Below, piece by piece: positions 43,763 through 52,259 of a DNA stretch of 64,000 nucleotides. This DNA is from Martelella lutilitoris (GTDB taxonomy: Bacteria > Pseudomonadota > Alphaproteobacteria > Rhizobiales > Rhizobiaceae). A model generated the notes under the pieces. It did no database searches. It saw only the letters and a list, made by a program, of their open reading frames with translations, and had not been told where the DNA came from. Numbering within the stretch: position 1 is the first letter of the stretch; every line of letters starts with the position of its first letter. A program made the position numbers and the translations under genes. The DNA lies in the NCBI RefSeq assembly GCF_005924265.1, contig NZ_VCLB01000002.1, positions 248,001 to 312,000 of the forward strand, written 5' to 3'.

Positions 43763-44514
43763 GATGCGCCTCCCTTGCCTTCGAGGATCCTGCGCGCCTT
43801 CTCGAGGTCTTCCGGCGTGTCGACCCCGAGCGGCACGGTCTTCACGATCTCGACATCGATGCGCATGCCGTGTTCGAGCGCGCGGAGCTGTTCGAGCTTC
43901 TCCCGCTCCTCCAGGAACGAGCGCGGTAGCGAAACGAAACGCTCGAGCGCGGAGCGGCGATAGGTATAGAGCCCGATATGGTGATAAAGCGGTCCCTCGC
44001 CCCAGGGGGCGGTGGCGCGGGTGAAATACAGCGCCCGCAGCCGGTAGGCCCCGATCGGCGCGCCGACGACCTTGACCACCTGCGGGGCGGTTTTCTCGTA
44101 GTCATCGGTGATTTCCACCGCGAGCGTCGCGATATCGACATCGGGGTTTTCGAGCGGCCGGAGCGAGGCCTGAATGGTTGCCGGGTCCAGCGTCGGCAGG
44201 TCGCCCTGGACGTTGATCACGGTCTTTGCCGACTTCTCCGGATCGACCTTTTTCAAAGCTTCGAAAATCCGGTCGGAACCCGACTGGTGCTGGCGCCCGG
44301 TCATGACGACCTCGTAACCGGCCTTTTCCACGGCCGCGTACACGGCATCGTCATCGACGGCGATGACAACGCGGCCCATGCCCGATTCGCGGGCGCGGTC
44401 GGCAACATGGATGATCATCGGCTTGCCGTCGATCTCGGCCAGCGGTTTGCCGGGCAGGCGGGTTGAAGCCATGCGAGCCGGGATAAGGACGATCGTTTCG
44501 TCGGTTTTGTTCAT
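43759..44514 (-). CDS. kdsB: 3-deoxy-manno-octulosonate cytidylyltransferase
   Basis: 251 aa. It activates Kdo as CMP-Kdo for lipopolysaccharide. [19 protein letters not shown] (about 10-28) is the CTP loop, [16 protein letters not shown] and [11 protein letters not shown] (about 95) the sugar/metal parts. ATG 44514 is preferred to TTG 44526. First gene of a two-gene unit with pheA; divergent from the cytochrome c gene. Confidence 0.95.
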   Translation of the reverse strand: MNKTDETIVLIPARMASTRLPGKPLAEIDGKPMIIHVADRARESGMGRVVIAVDDDAVYAAVEKAGYEVVMTGRQHQSGSDRIFEALKKVDPEKSAKTVINVQGDLPTLDPATIQASLRPLENPDVDIATLAVEITDDYEKTAPQVVKVVGAPIGAYRLRALYFTRATAPWGEGPLYHHIGLYTYRRSALERFVSLPRSFLEEREKLEQLRALEHGMRIDVEIVKTVPLGVDTPEDLEKARRILEGKGGAS

Positions 44515-44671
44515 CGCCACTTGCAAGCTCTTCGTTTATTTGCCACTCACAGATTGGAGGAGCGGGTTCATGTGCCGATGCAGCGTTGCATCGCGGCACC
44601 AAAAGACATAGGTTCTTCAAGATTGCAAGGTGATCCGGTAGAGAGGCCGGGTGAAGGGGAGCTGCAACGCA

Positions 44672-45442
44672 ATGAAATTCAATCTCAATATGGTCCTGGC
44701 GGCCCTGTTGGGGACGATCTTCGTCCTGATGACGGTATCTTTCGTGTCCGAGGCGATTTTCGATCCGCGACCGCCGGAAAAAGAGGGCTATGTTATTGCA
44801 GTGCCCGAGACCGATGCGAGCGGCGCTCCGGCCAAGGTCGAGGAGACGCCGATCTCCGTGCTCCTGGCAAGCGCCAGCCCGGATGCGGGAGAGCGCGTTT
44901 TCAAACGCTGTCAGGCCTGTCACACCGACACCGAGGGTGGTCCCAACAAGGTTGGCCCCAATCTCTGGGATATCGTGAACCGTCCGATCGCCACCCATGA
45001 GGGCTTCTCCTATTCCGCCGCGATGAAGGACTTCTCCAACGGCGGCGAGAAGCTCTGGACCTACGAGAATCTTGATGTCTTCATCAAGGCGCCGAAGAAG
45101 GATGTGCCCGGGACGGCGATGGGCTTTGCGGGCCTGTCCGACGACCAGGACCGCGCCGACCTGATCGCCTATCTCAGCACGATGTCGAACGACCCCGTAC
45201 CGTTCCCGGAGCCGCCGTCGGATGAAACGGCGGATGCCGGTTCGGCAACAGGCGAGGGCTCAGGCGAAGCGGCTGCGCCTGCCGAAGGCGGCGAGGCAGC
45301 GCCCGCGGCAACGGATGACGCTTCCGGCAATGCCGATGCCGGCCCTGCGAATGCGGAGAACACGACGGCCGAGCCCGCTGCGGGAGCCGAGGCGACGCCG
45401 CCCGGATCGGCGGGGAGCGAACAGCCGGCCAAGAGCGAATAG
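44672..45442 (+). CDS. Membrane-anchored cytochrome c (CycM/c552-like) with Ala/Glu-rich tail
   Basis: 256 aa from ATG 44672 (GTG 44651 is possible). One N-terminal helix (about 6-28) anchors it to the inner membrane. The haem site is CQACH (about 79-83), the second ligand Met lies in [11 protein letters not shown], and [13 protein letters not shown] is typical of class I mitochondrial-like c. It would carry electrons to a terminal oxidase, as CycM does. After about residue 175 there is an 80-residue Ala/Glu/Gly/Pro-rich low-complexity tail. A terminator follows. Confidence 0.9.
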   Translation: MKFNLNMVLAALLGTIFVLMTVSFVSEAIFDPRPPEKEGYVIAVPETDASGAPAKVEETPISVLLASASPDAGERVFKRCQACHTDTEGGPNKVGPNLWDIVNRPIATHEGFSYSAAMKDFSNGGEKLWTYENLDVFIKAPKKDVPGTAMGFAGLSDDQDRADLIAYLSTMSNDPVPFPEPPSDETADAGSATGEGSGEAAAPAEGGEAAPAATDDASGNADAGPANAENTTAEPAAGAEATPPGSAGSEQPAKSE

Positions 45443-45466
45443 CGCGAACACGCGAACGGCAACAGC

Positions 45467-45492
45467 AGGCGGGGCTTCGGTCCCGCCTTTTC
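45467..45492 (+). terminator. Terminator after the cytochrome c gene
   Basis: AGGCGGG (45467-45473) pairs with CCCGCCT (45482-45488) around an 8-nt GCTTCGGT loop, followed by TTTTC. Confidence 0.8.
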
Positions 45493-45508
45493 TTTGCTTG
45501 ATTTCCGC

Positions 45509-46453
45509 TCAATAGCCGAGCAGCAGAACCCAGAAACTGACCGTCAGAACGCCGAGCGCCGTCGTCAGCGTGATCGTTGAGGCGGCGATGTTCTTGCCGG
45601 TTCCGAACTGGTTGGCGAGCACGAAGGCATTGACGCCGGAGGGGGCGGCGGCGGTCAGGACGATGCCGGCGATCGTCGAATGCGCCAGGCCCAGCGCCGT
45701 GGCAATGAGAAACACGGTGCCCGGCATCAGCACCAGCTTGATGAAGGTGATCGTCGAAAACAGGCCGACATTGCCGGCGACCTTGTATTGCGTCAGCGTC
45801 ATGCCGATCGCAACCAGCGCGACGGGAGCGGCCATGCCGGCCAGCATGTTGATCACGGTTCCGACCGGGCCAGCGACCGGGATGGCAAAGAGATGCATCA
45901 GCGCGCCTGCCGCAAGGCCGATGACGATCGGGCTGGTGATCAGGTTGTAGCCGATCGTGGCGAAGACCTTCGCCGGATTGCTGATCGCCCCGCCCTCATG
46001 GGCTTTCGCCCGTTCCACCAGCACGGTCGCGGTCACCATCATCACCGGCATGTGGATGGCGAGCACCAGAGACAGCGCCACAAGCGCCGCGTCGCCCGCG
46101 ACATGGCTGACGAGCGGTATCCCCAGAAGCGCGATGTTGGAGAAGGTGCCCGAAAGACCGATGATCACAGCGGATGCATGATCGCGATGAAAGACGATGC
46201 GGGCGATCAGGGCGGCGGCCGTCCAGGCGACGGCGACGCCGCCGAAATAGGCGATCCAGATCTTCACCGGTCCGGTATTGTGAAAATCGGCGCTGGCAAT
46301 GGTGCGCAGGAGCAGAAGCGGCAGGCCGATCTTGAAGACGAAGCCGGTCAGCACGCCGGCATTGTCGGCGCTCATATAGCGCAGACGAACCGCCGCCCAG
46401 CCGATCAGGATCAGGGAAAAGATCGGGACGACATTATTGAAGATTTCATACAT
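45509..46453 (-). CDS. AEC-family transporter
   Basis: 314 aa, about ten membrane segments in two repeated halves, of the auxin-efflux-carrier type. FNNVVPIFSLILIGWAAVR at the N terminus and GTFSNIALLGIPLV (about 110), plus the C-terminal APSGVNAFVLANQFG, are characteristic. Members move small organic acids such as malonate or malate. Monocistronic; no neighbour suggests the substrate. Confidence 0.88.
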   Translation of the reverse strand: MYEIFNNVVPIFSLILIGWAAVRLRYMSADNAGVLTGFVFKIGLPLLLLRTIASADFHNTGPVKIWIAYFGGVAVAWTAAALIARIVFHRDHASAVIIGLSGTFSNIALLGIPLVSHVAGDAALVALSLVLAIHMPVMMVTATVLVERAKAHEGGAISNPAKVFATIGYNLITSPIVIGLAAGALMHLFAIPVAGPVGTVINMLAGMAAPVALVAIGMTLTQYKVAGNVGLFSTITFIKLVLMPGTVFLIATALGLAHSTIAGIVLTAAAPSGVNAFVLANQFGTGKNIAASTITLTTALGVLTVSFWVLLLGY

Positions 46454-46571
46454 GGCAGGCTTTCGCGAGGAAGCGGCCGTGCGGGAGGAAGCAGGAGCGC
46501 CGCTCTGGCGAAAATGTTCCGCAATGCCGGGGGTGTCAAGCCTGAGGCCGCCGCCGGTTCTCCGCCGCCCC

Positions 46572-47933
46572 TCAGCCCTTTAGCGCTGAAGCCGGAGGCT
46601 GGCGATAGGCGAGCAAGGCCGGGAGCGCGGCAAGAAGAGCGGCGACAACCAGCAGTACAAGGGCGCTCGCGATATCGGAGCCGACAAAGCCGACCGGCAT
46701 GTTGACGCCACGCTCTGCCATGATCGATTGCGAGATCATCCTCGCGGCGATGAAGCCGGCGCCATAGCCGATGGCAATGCCGAGACCGACGAGCGAGAAC
46801 AGTTCGACCCAGACGATGGCAAAGACCGCGCCGCGCGGCGCGCCGAAGGCCCTCAGCGCCCCGATCTCGCGGCGCCGCTGGGAGACGTGGATGACGGTCA
46901 CCAGCATCAGGGCGGCGGCGACCAGCACCTGCGCGCCGATGGCGATCGCCGTCAGCACCTGCCGTGCATCGCCAAGCGTGGCGTAAAGGCGCGTCAGCAC
47001 CTCGGCCGGGAAGACCGCGACGGTGCCATCGGCCTCGCGGTATTCCTGGCGCAGCCGGTAGGCGTCGGCAATCGATTTCGGCTTCACCAGAATGGCGGGC
47101 AGTCCGGGCGTTTCGCCCCGGTGCCAGTGCTCGTCGATCGGCGCGGCGGCTTCGGCGCTTTCGTGATCATGCTCGTCGTGTTCGTCGGCTGCGTGGTCGT
47201 CGCCGTCATGGTGATGGATGTCTTCATGCGCATCCGCGTCGTCGTCGTGATGATCAGCCGGCGCGTCAGCGGCCGCCTCGTTCTGATGGTCGTCGCCGTG
47301 GGTCTCCTCCGCCTCATGATCATGGTCCTGACCAAGGCCGTGGATATGCCAGACCGCCTGGATCGGAACGAGGATCGCCCGATCCCATGGCGTCCCGGTG
47401 GGTTCGGCCTTGCCGGTAACGTGATAGGCAAGCTCGGTATGGGTGTGGCCGCCGGTTTCCGCCGTCCCGTGCATCGGCTTGATTTCAGAACCCACGGTCA
47501 GGTCAACGGCCGAGCCGATCACCGCGTCGCCCTCGTGGAGAAATATCCCGCCCTCGGCAAAGCCCGGCACGGTTGCCTCGATGAGGGCCGTGGTGGTGCC
47601 GACGATCGGGTATCCGGCATAGGAATCACCGAAACCGATCGGCGCCGCCCAGGCAACGCGCGGATCGGCGTTGAGTTCGGGCAGAAGGTCGCCGTCCATC
47701 AGCGGAAGGTCGGAAGGCTGCAGGAAGACGGAGGAGAGCACCAACTGCGTCTCGCTGCCGGGGGCGCCGATCACAAGGTCGAATTTCTCCGAAGCCCGGG
47801 CGGAGCCGAGCCGGAGTGCGCGCTCCTGCAGCGTGATGGTGACGCCGAGCGCGGTGGCAAGGGCGATCAAGAGCACGATGACGAAAGATCCGGCCCACAG
47901 GCGTTTCAGATCGGAGAAGATGAAGCGGAACAT
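46572..47933 (-). CDS. ABC transporter permease with His-rich periplasmic loop (MacB/FtsX type, zinc-module-like)
   Basis: 453 aa. One N-terminal helix (about 15-35), a large periplasmic domain, then three helices near the C terminus (about 325-350, 375-400, 425-445), the FtsX/MacB layout. Between residues 196 and 271 there are 18 His and many Asp/Glu (for example HEDIHHHDGDDH), a likely metal-binding loop. With the ATPase and the DUF3299-like gene the set resembles the zinc-responsive ZrgB-D of Vibrio and PA4063-4066 of Pseudomonas (from memory). It starts 4 bp after the ATPase stop. Metal import, export or lipoprotein handling cannot be told apart by sequence. Confidence 0.8.
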   Translation of the reverse strand: MFRFIFSDLKRLWAGSFVIVLLIALATALGVTITLQERALRLGSARASEKFDLVIGAPGSETQLVLSSVFLQPSDLPLMDGDLLPELNADPRVAWAAPIGFGDSYAGYPIVGTTTALIEATVPGFAEGGIFLHEGDAVIGSAVDLTVGSEIKPMHGTAETGGHTHTELAYHVTGKAEPTGTPWDRAILVPIQAVWHIHGLGQDHDHEAEETHGDDHQNEAAADAPADHHDDDADAHEDIHHHDGDDHAADEHDEHDHESAEAAAPIDEHWHRGETPGLPAILVKPKSIADAYRLRQEYREADGTVAVFPAEVLTRLYATLGDARQVLTAIAIGAQVLVAAALMLVTVIHVSQRRREIGALRAFGAPRGAVFAIVWVELFSLVGLGIAIGYGAGFIAARMISQSIMAERGVNMPVGFVGSDIASALVLLVVAALLAALPALLAYRQPPASALKG

Positions 47934-47936
47934 GGC

Positions 47937-48614
47937 TCAGTCCTTGCGTTCGTCAGAGGCGATCGCGCCGGCGAGGAGCGAGATCCTGCGATCCATCGGC
48001 GCCACAAGCCGCTCGTCATGGGAGACGACGATCAGCGTGCTGCCGAGGCTCGTCGCAAGCTCCAGAAGCAGTTCGCCGACAACCGCGCCAGCCTCGCTGT
48101 CGAGGCTCGCGGTCGGCTCGTCGGCGACGAGGATGGCGGGTTCGCGCAGCAATGCGCGGGCAACGGCGACGCGCTGCATCTCGCCGCGCGACATGGTCTC
48201 GATCTTCTGATCGTGACGGGCGATGCCGACGGTCTCAAGCAGCGCCTTCGCCCGCTCAAGACGCGACCGGTCGGCGGCGTGGGCGAGGCGGGCGGGCAGA
48301 AGCACGTTGTCAAAGGCGGAGAGGCCGGGAAAGAGATGAAAGTCCTGCATCACGAGGCCGATATTCTCGCCGCGCCAGCGGTCGCGCCTGCCTTCCGGAA
48401 GAGCTGCGAGATCGGTTTCGCCCCAGCTTGCATGGCCGGTCTTCAGCTTTTCCAGCCCGGTGATGATGTTGACGAAAGTGCTCTTGCCCGAGCCCGAGGG
48501 GCCGGTGACCGCCACGCGCTCGCCGGGGGCGATTTCGAGGACGGGAATACTGAGCACCGGCGCGGAGAGACCGGGAAATGTGACGGCGACATCTTCAAGA
48601 CGAAGGGGCAGCAT
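47937..48614 (-). CDS. ABC transporter ATPase of the His-rich module (LolD/MacB class)
   Basis: 225 aa. Walker A is GPSGSGKST (about 38-46), Q-loop VMQDFHLF, Walker B ILVADEPTASLD and the switch VVSHDERL. The signature is MSRGEMQRVAVARAL instead of LSGGQ, an unusual reading in which only the central Gly is kept. The class is that of MacB/LolD partners, in line with the FtsX-like permease that follows. It lies 32 bp behind the DUF3299-like gene; the three form one unit. Confidence 0.88.
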   Translation of the reverse strand: MLPLRLEDVAVTFPGLSAPVLSIPVLEIAPGERVAVTGPSGSGKSTFVNIITGLEKLKTGHASWGETDLAALPEGRRDRWRGENIGLVMQDFHLFPGLSAFDNVLLPARLAHAADRSRLERAKALLETVGIARHDQKIETMSRGEMQRVAVARALLREPAILVADEPTASLDSEAGAVVGELLLELATSLGSTLIVVSHDERLVAPMDRRISLLAGAIASDERKD

Positions 48615-48646
48615 GGGCGGCGACTTTCGGATTTTGCGGCGGCGGG

Positions 48647-49105
48647 TCAGACGGTCTTGTAGCGCGCGTCCCTGAGACGCAGCTGGCTGACGAAACCGGT
48701 TTCGGGATCCACCCAGGAGCCGCGATCAAGCGTGCCTGTCACCTCGATCATCTGGTTCGGCTGGACGAAGGTCTGCTTCCTGTCGAGATAGACGACGACG
48801 ATGTTTTCCGGCCAGTCGGCATCCGACGAGCAGAAGGGGCAGAGCGCCATCGGAATTTCGGAGAGGACGAAGAATTGCGCCTCGGCCTTGAGCGGGGGCG
48901 CCATGAAGCCTCGTATGGAGACCTTTTCGCCGGTGAGGTCCTTCACCTTGTCGGAGAATTCGAGGCCGAGCGGGCTGAAGGAGCCGTAGAGTTCGTCGAA
49001 ACTCAGATCGGGGGCGGCAGCAAGAGCGGGGCGGAAGGCAAGGCCGAGGCCGAGCGCGCTTGCGGCGACAAGCAGTCTGCGACGGGAAAGGGGTAGAGTG
49101 ATCAT
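48647..49105 (-). CDS. DUF3299-like exported protein
   Basis: 152 aa from ATG 49105; a longer reading runs back into the phoA terminator. The N terminus is an export signal with SRRRLLVAASALGLGLAF, possibly Tat. The mature part contains DLTGEKVSIRGFMAPPLKAE (about 68-87), then FVLSEIPMALCPFCSSD with two Cys, and VVVYLDRK; this matches DUF3299, a small periplasmic family often coded beside MacB-like ABC genes in zinc-regulated loci. The CPFC pair is a possible metal or thiol site. First gene of the unit with the ATPase and permease. Confidence 0.75.
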   Translation of the reverse strand: MITLPLSRRRLLVAASALGLGLAFRPALAAAPDLSFDELYGSFSPLGLEFSDKVKDLTGEKVSIRGFMAPPLKAEAQFFVLSEIPMALCPFCSSDADWPENIVVVYLDRKQTFVQPNQMIEVTGTLDRGSWVDPETGFVSQLRLRDARYKTV

Positions 49106-49125
49106 CGGATCCGTTCTCCTGAGAG

Positions 49126-49154
49126 AAAAGGACCGGGCGAAGCCCGCCCGGTCC
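49126..49154 (-). terminator. Terminator of phoA
   Basis: GGACCGGGC (49130-49138) pairs perfectly with GCCCGGTCC (49146-49154). On the minus strand TTTTCTCTC follows. It separates phoA from the DUF3299-ABC unit, which must have a promoter in the same 69 bp or rely on read-through. Confidence 0.8.
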
Positions 49155-49174
49155 CGCATTGAGGCAGTGCAGAT

Positions 49175-50932
49175 TTACTGCTTCTGGCTGTTGCCGAGGG
49201 CGAAGGTATCGGCCAGCACTTCGTAGACGTCGGACTGTTCCATATAGCCCTTGAAGCCCTCGGCGCCGGGGCCGGTCGCCTGCAGGAGAACGTCATCGAC
49301 GGCGTGAACGCCGGTCGAGGCGTTGTAGGGCAGGTTGCCGGTGCGCAGAACCGCGCCGGGAACATCCTTGTAGGCTTCGTTGGCGACGTAGCGGCCGTTT
49401 TCGTCCTTCACAGCCGGCTCGAACGGACCGTCCAGCTTCGGGCGGAAAGTCTCGTAATAGTCGGGGAAGTTGTTGGCGAACATGGCGAGGCGACGCGAAA
49501 CGTCGACCTTGTCCGGATAGCCGTCGCCGTTTTCATCCGTGTAGTTGGGGAAGCCGGCGTCGTCATAGGTCATGACCTTGTTGCGCATCTCGTCGGCTTC
49601 GACCTCGTCGTCTATCGTGCCGATGACCGAGAAGCCGTGGGTGTGGTCGCCGGTGACGACGATCAACGTGTCCGGGTTGGAATTCATCCATTCCATGGCG
49701 GCGCCGATGGCCTGGTCGAATTCGATCATGTCAACGACGGCGCGGTCCCAGTCGAGCGGATGCGACATCTTGTCGACATTGGCGGCTTCGACCATCAGGA
49801 AGAAGCCTTCCGGGTTCTTGGAAAGCTGCTCGATTGCCGCCGTCGTCATGTCCACGAGGCCGGGCTGGTTCGGGAACTTCTCGACGCTGCCGGTCTTCAG
49901 GAACTTGCGGTCAAGCGTCGAATCCATGTTGCCGGTGTGGAACAGGCCGAGCAGCTTGCCGTCTTCCGTCTTTTCGGCGGAAGCCAGTTCGTCGGCGGAG
50001 GTGACGACCGTGTAGCCGGCATCCTGGAACATGGCGATATAGTCGTTGTCGTCCTTGCGCTTGGAGCCGGGGACATCCGACTTCAGGAAGTAGGCGGAAC
50101 CGCCGCCGAGGACGACTTCCGGCTTCACGTCGTAGAACATGCCGACGATATCGGCCTTGTCTGCGCGAAGGCGGGTGTGGGCGACAACGGCGGCCGGCGT
50201 CGCGTCTTCGATTTCGGCGGTGGAGACGACGCCGATCGACTTGCCGGTCTGGCGGCGCAGCGCCTCGGCCATGGTCTCGACCTTGGGGTCGTCCTGGCTG
50301 TCGGGCGTGCGGTCGGCATAGACGCCGAGCGCGTTGACGCGGGTCTTGTGGCCGGTCATGTAGGCCGACATGGTGTTGGCAGAATCGGTCGCGACCGAAT
50401 GGGTCGAGGATGTGCCGATCGTTGCCATGTGGTCGAGATCGTCCATGCTGAGGCGGCCGTCAGCCTTGCCCTCGGTCATGCCCTTGGACATGATGCGGGC
50501 TGCCGAGCGATGGCCCATGGACATGCCGTCAGCGACGAAGAAGATGATGTTCTTGGCCTTGGGCGTTTCCGGCGTGTCATAGACAGTCCAGGTGACTTCC
50601 TTCGTCTCGTCGCCGGCCTTGACGGCAACGGTGTAGTCGCCGGCTTCGCCGAGGGTCAGGTCACGCAGGATCAGAGCGGAGCCGAGGCTCGCGTCATCCT
50701 TGCCCTTTTCGTCGGAAACGAATTCGGCTTCATTGCCGAAGGCATCCGAATAGGCTTCGCCGTTGACGGTGACTTCGACGTCACCGGCGGCATAGACCGA
50801 ATCAAGTTCGACCTTGAAGTCGAAGGGCGAGCCGACCAGGATGGTGGCGCGGTCGAGGGGATAGATCGTGGCGGCCTGGGCCGTGCCGGCAAGGCAGGTC
50901 GCGGCGGCGAGAAGTGCGAGACGTGCGCGCAT
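49175..50932 (-). CDS. phoA: Alkaline phosphatase (PhoA family)
   Basis: 585 aa periplasmic zinc enzyme. Signal peptide MRARLALLAAATCLAGTAQA; then a short beta-rich N-terminal domain (about 25-120) before the catalytic domain. IIFFVADGMSMGH (about 130), the nucleophile region STHSVATDSANTMSAYMTG and VVTGDHTHGFS (metal-binding His) are clear. This is the long PhoA form with an extra N-terminal Ig-like part. Start at 50932 from AAGAGG upstream and the signal; ORF to 51004 is rejected. A candidate Pho box lies at 51000-51032, in keeping with phosphate-starvation control. Confidence 0.93.
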   Translation of the reverse strand: MRARLALLAAATCLAGTAQAATIYPLDRATILVGSPFDFKVELDSVYAAGDVEVTVNGEAYSDAFGNEAEFVSDEKGKDDASLGSALILRDLTLGEAGDYTVAVKAGDETKEVTWTVYDTPETPKAKNIIFFVADGMSMGHRSAARIMSKGMTEGKADGRLSMDDLDHMATIGTSSTHSVATDSANTMSAYMTGHKTRVNALGVYADRTPDSQDDPKVETMAEALRRQTGKSIGVVSTAEIEDATPAAVVAHTRLRADKADIVGMFYDVKPEVVLGGGSAYFLKSDVPGSKRKDDNDYIAMFQDAGYTVVTSADELASAEKTEDGKLLGLFHTGNMDSTLDRKFLKTGSVEKFPNQPGLVDMTTAAIEQLSKNPEGFFLMVEAANVDKMSHPLDWDRAVVDMIEFDQAIGAAMEWMNSNPDTLIVVTGDHTHGFSVIGTIDDEVEADEMRNKVMTYDDAGFPNYTDENGDGYPDKVDVSRRLAMFANNFPDYYETFRPKLDGPFEPAVKDENGRYVANEAYKDVPGAVLRTGNLPYNASTGVHAVDDVLLQATGPGAEGFKGYMEQSDVYEVLADTFALGNSQKQ

Positions 50933-50999
50933 GAAAACCTCTTGGTAAAAGAGTGTGTGAAGATAGCTGCGCATCCGCGATAGTCCCGCGGCATTACAT

Positions 51000-51032
51000 C
51001 TCAATGACGTTTTGACTGCGTTTTGATGACGC
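51000..51032 (-). promoter_or_regulatory. Candidate Pho box upstream of phoA
   Basis: On the minus strand three 11-bp units follow one another: GCGTCATCAAA, ACGCAGTCAAA and ACGTCATTGAG (51032 down to 51000). The 7+4 periodicity is that of PhoB boxes (CTGTCAT plus four A/T-rich bases). It is 68-100 bp before the phoA start. Confidence 0.5.
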
Positions 51033-51061
51033 TGTGACGTACTTCGGCAGAACTTTCCGCT

Positions 51062-51709
51062 TCAGTGCCGGTTGCGTCGGCCGCGCGGTTTGAGATAGCG
51101 CCGCCGACGCTTTTTCAAGGAGAAATGCAGCACGCGGGTCATGTACCAGAAGAGCGCCAGCGTCACCACGCCAGCCGCCAGGAAGCCGCTGGCATTGCCG
51201 ACGATCTGGGCCACGGCGATGATGTTGTGGGAGAAGATCAGGCCGAGCAGCGTATAGATCAGCACATAGAGCATCTGCCCGGGAATGGCGGCGGCGATGA
51301 ACAGTTTCCAGCGCATGCCGGCAGCGCCTGCGACCGGGTTCATATAGGGCCCGATCATTGCCAGAAGCCAGCGGGTGATGAAAATCGCGATGACGCCCCT
51401 GCGTTCCAGATAGTCGCGGGCGCGGTCGACGAGGCGCTGGCGTTTCGGTCCGCGCGCGGCGAAGCGCTCGACATAGCCGGTGCCGCCGAACCGCCCGGCC
51501 CAGTACCCGACCTGGTCACCGCCGCAGGCCGCCCCGACGCAGGCCGGATAGACCGCCCAGAAGGAAAGGTCGCCCGTTGCCACCAGCGAGCCGCCGAAAA
51601 GCATGATCACGGCCGTCGGCAGCGGGATGCCGCAACAGGCCAGAAAAACGGCAAAGCCGATCACGGGCACGCCGTAGACCGGCAGGAGCGCCAGTAGCTG
51701 CTCACTCAT
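51062..51709 (-). CDS. DedA-family membrane protein
   Basis: 215 aa. SNARE-associated/DedA fold with LPTAVIMLFGGSLVATG (re-entrant region), GDQVGYWAGRFGG (about 63) and the signature FITRWLLAMIGPYMNPVAGAAGM (about 110-132, basic residue plus Gly/Pro pattern). DedA proteins are linked to lipid-carrier or phospholipid movement across the inner membrane. A basic C-terminal tail (KKRRRRYLKPRGRRNRH) is notable. The start overlaps the end of the upstream gene by 8 bp, so the two are coupled. Confidence 0.87.
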   Translation of the reverse strand: MSEQLLALLPVYGVPVIGFAVFLACCGIPLPTAVIMLFGGSLVATGDLSFWAVYPACVGAACGGDQVGYWAGRFGGTGYVERFAARGPKRQRLVDRARDYLERRGVIAIFITRWLLAMIGPYMNPVAGAAGMRWKLFIAAAIPGQMLYVLIYTLLGLIFSHNIIAVAQIVGNASGFLAAGVVTLALFWYMTRVLHFSLKKRRRRYLKPRGRRNRH

Positions 51710-52082
51710 CGCGCTCGGCCTTTTCGTCCTCGTAGTCATCAAGCGCGTCGGCGATCTCGTCCTCCAGCTCCTCAAGCGAGATGCCCTTGATGCGGGCGAT
51801 CTGGCGGAGCATCATCCGCCGGCTGCGGCTGTCGGGCCGGAGATCGAGCTCCTCGGCCAGTTCTTCGGCCGGGATGTCGTAGACGATGGCGACATGGCCG
51901 AGCGTCATCCAGCCCTTCAGTTCCAGGTTCCGGTTTTCCGGATTACGCCAGTAGAAGACGGACAGGATGAACTGCAGGGCGAAGACAAGCGTGATGAAGG
52001 CGGTTACGACAAAGGCAATGCAAAGGCCCCGGTGACGTTTCCAGAGCGCACAGACCGGCGCTATCATCCTTTTGCCTCTCAT
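51702..52082 (-). CDS. Hypothetical single-pass membrane protein coupled to DedA
   Basis: 126 aa, family not recognised. A basic N terminus is followed by one membrane helix (about 20-44, GLCIAFVVTAFITLVFALQFILSVF). The soluble part (about 60-126) has two helical modules, IPAEELAEELDLRPDSR and ARIKGISLEELEDEIADAL, then a highly acidic tail (DDYEDEKAERDE). Similar HTH-like pairs occur in DNA-binding or protein-interaction modules, but nothing is certain. Start at 52082, with ATG 52067 as an alternative. Its stop overlaps the dedA-like start. Confidence 0.7.
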   Translation of the reverse strand: MRGKRMIAPVCALWKRHRGLCIAFVVTAFITLVFALQFILSVFYWRNPENRNLELKGWMTLGHVAIVYDIPAEELAEELDLRPDSRSRRMMLRQIARIKGISLEELEDEIADALDDYEDEKAERDE

Positions 52083-52259
52083 CGCCTCGCCTTTCGCTTT
52101 CCTCAAAACGTGTCTCCAGATAGCCATTCGGAGGCGCATGCACAACGCCTGCCGGCGCCGGCCAATCACGCCGGGCGCGGGCTTTTCTTCTATCGTCTTC
52201 TTCCATGATCCGCTATGACCCGGGAAGAACGAAGCAGGAAAGCCCACGGAGAAGAACGG

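Noticed and set aside
46728-48662. 644-codon plus-strand ORF across the ABC genes
   Set aside because: Antisense to the permease and ATPase, which carry intact motifs; no ribosome site or family features.
49304-50983. 559-codon plus-strand ORF opposite phoA
   Set aside because: Mirror of phoA codon bias (Val/Gly/Asp-rich), no motif.
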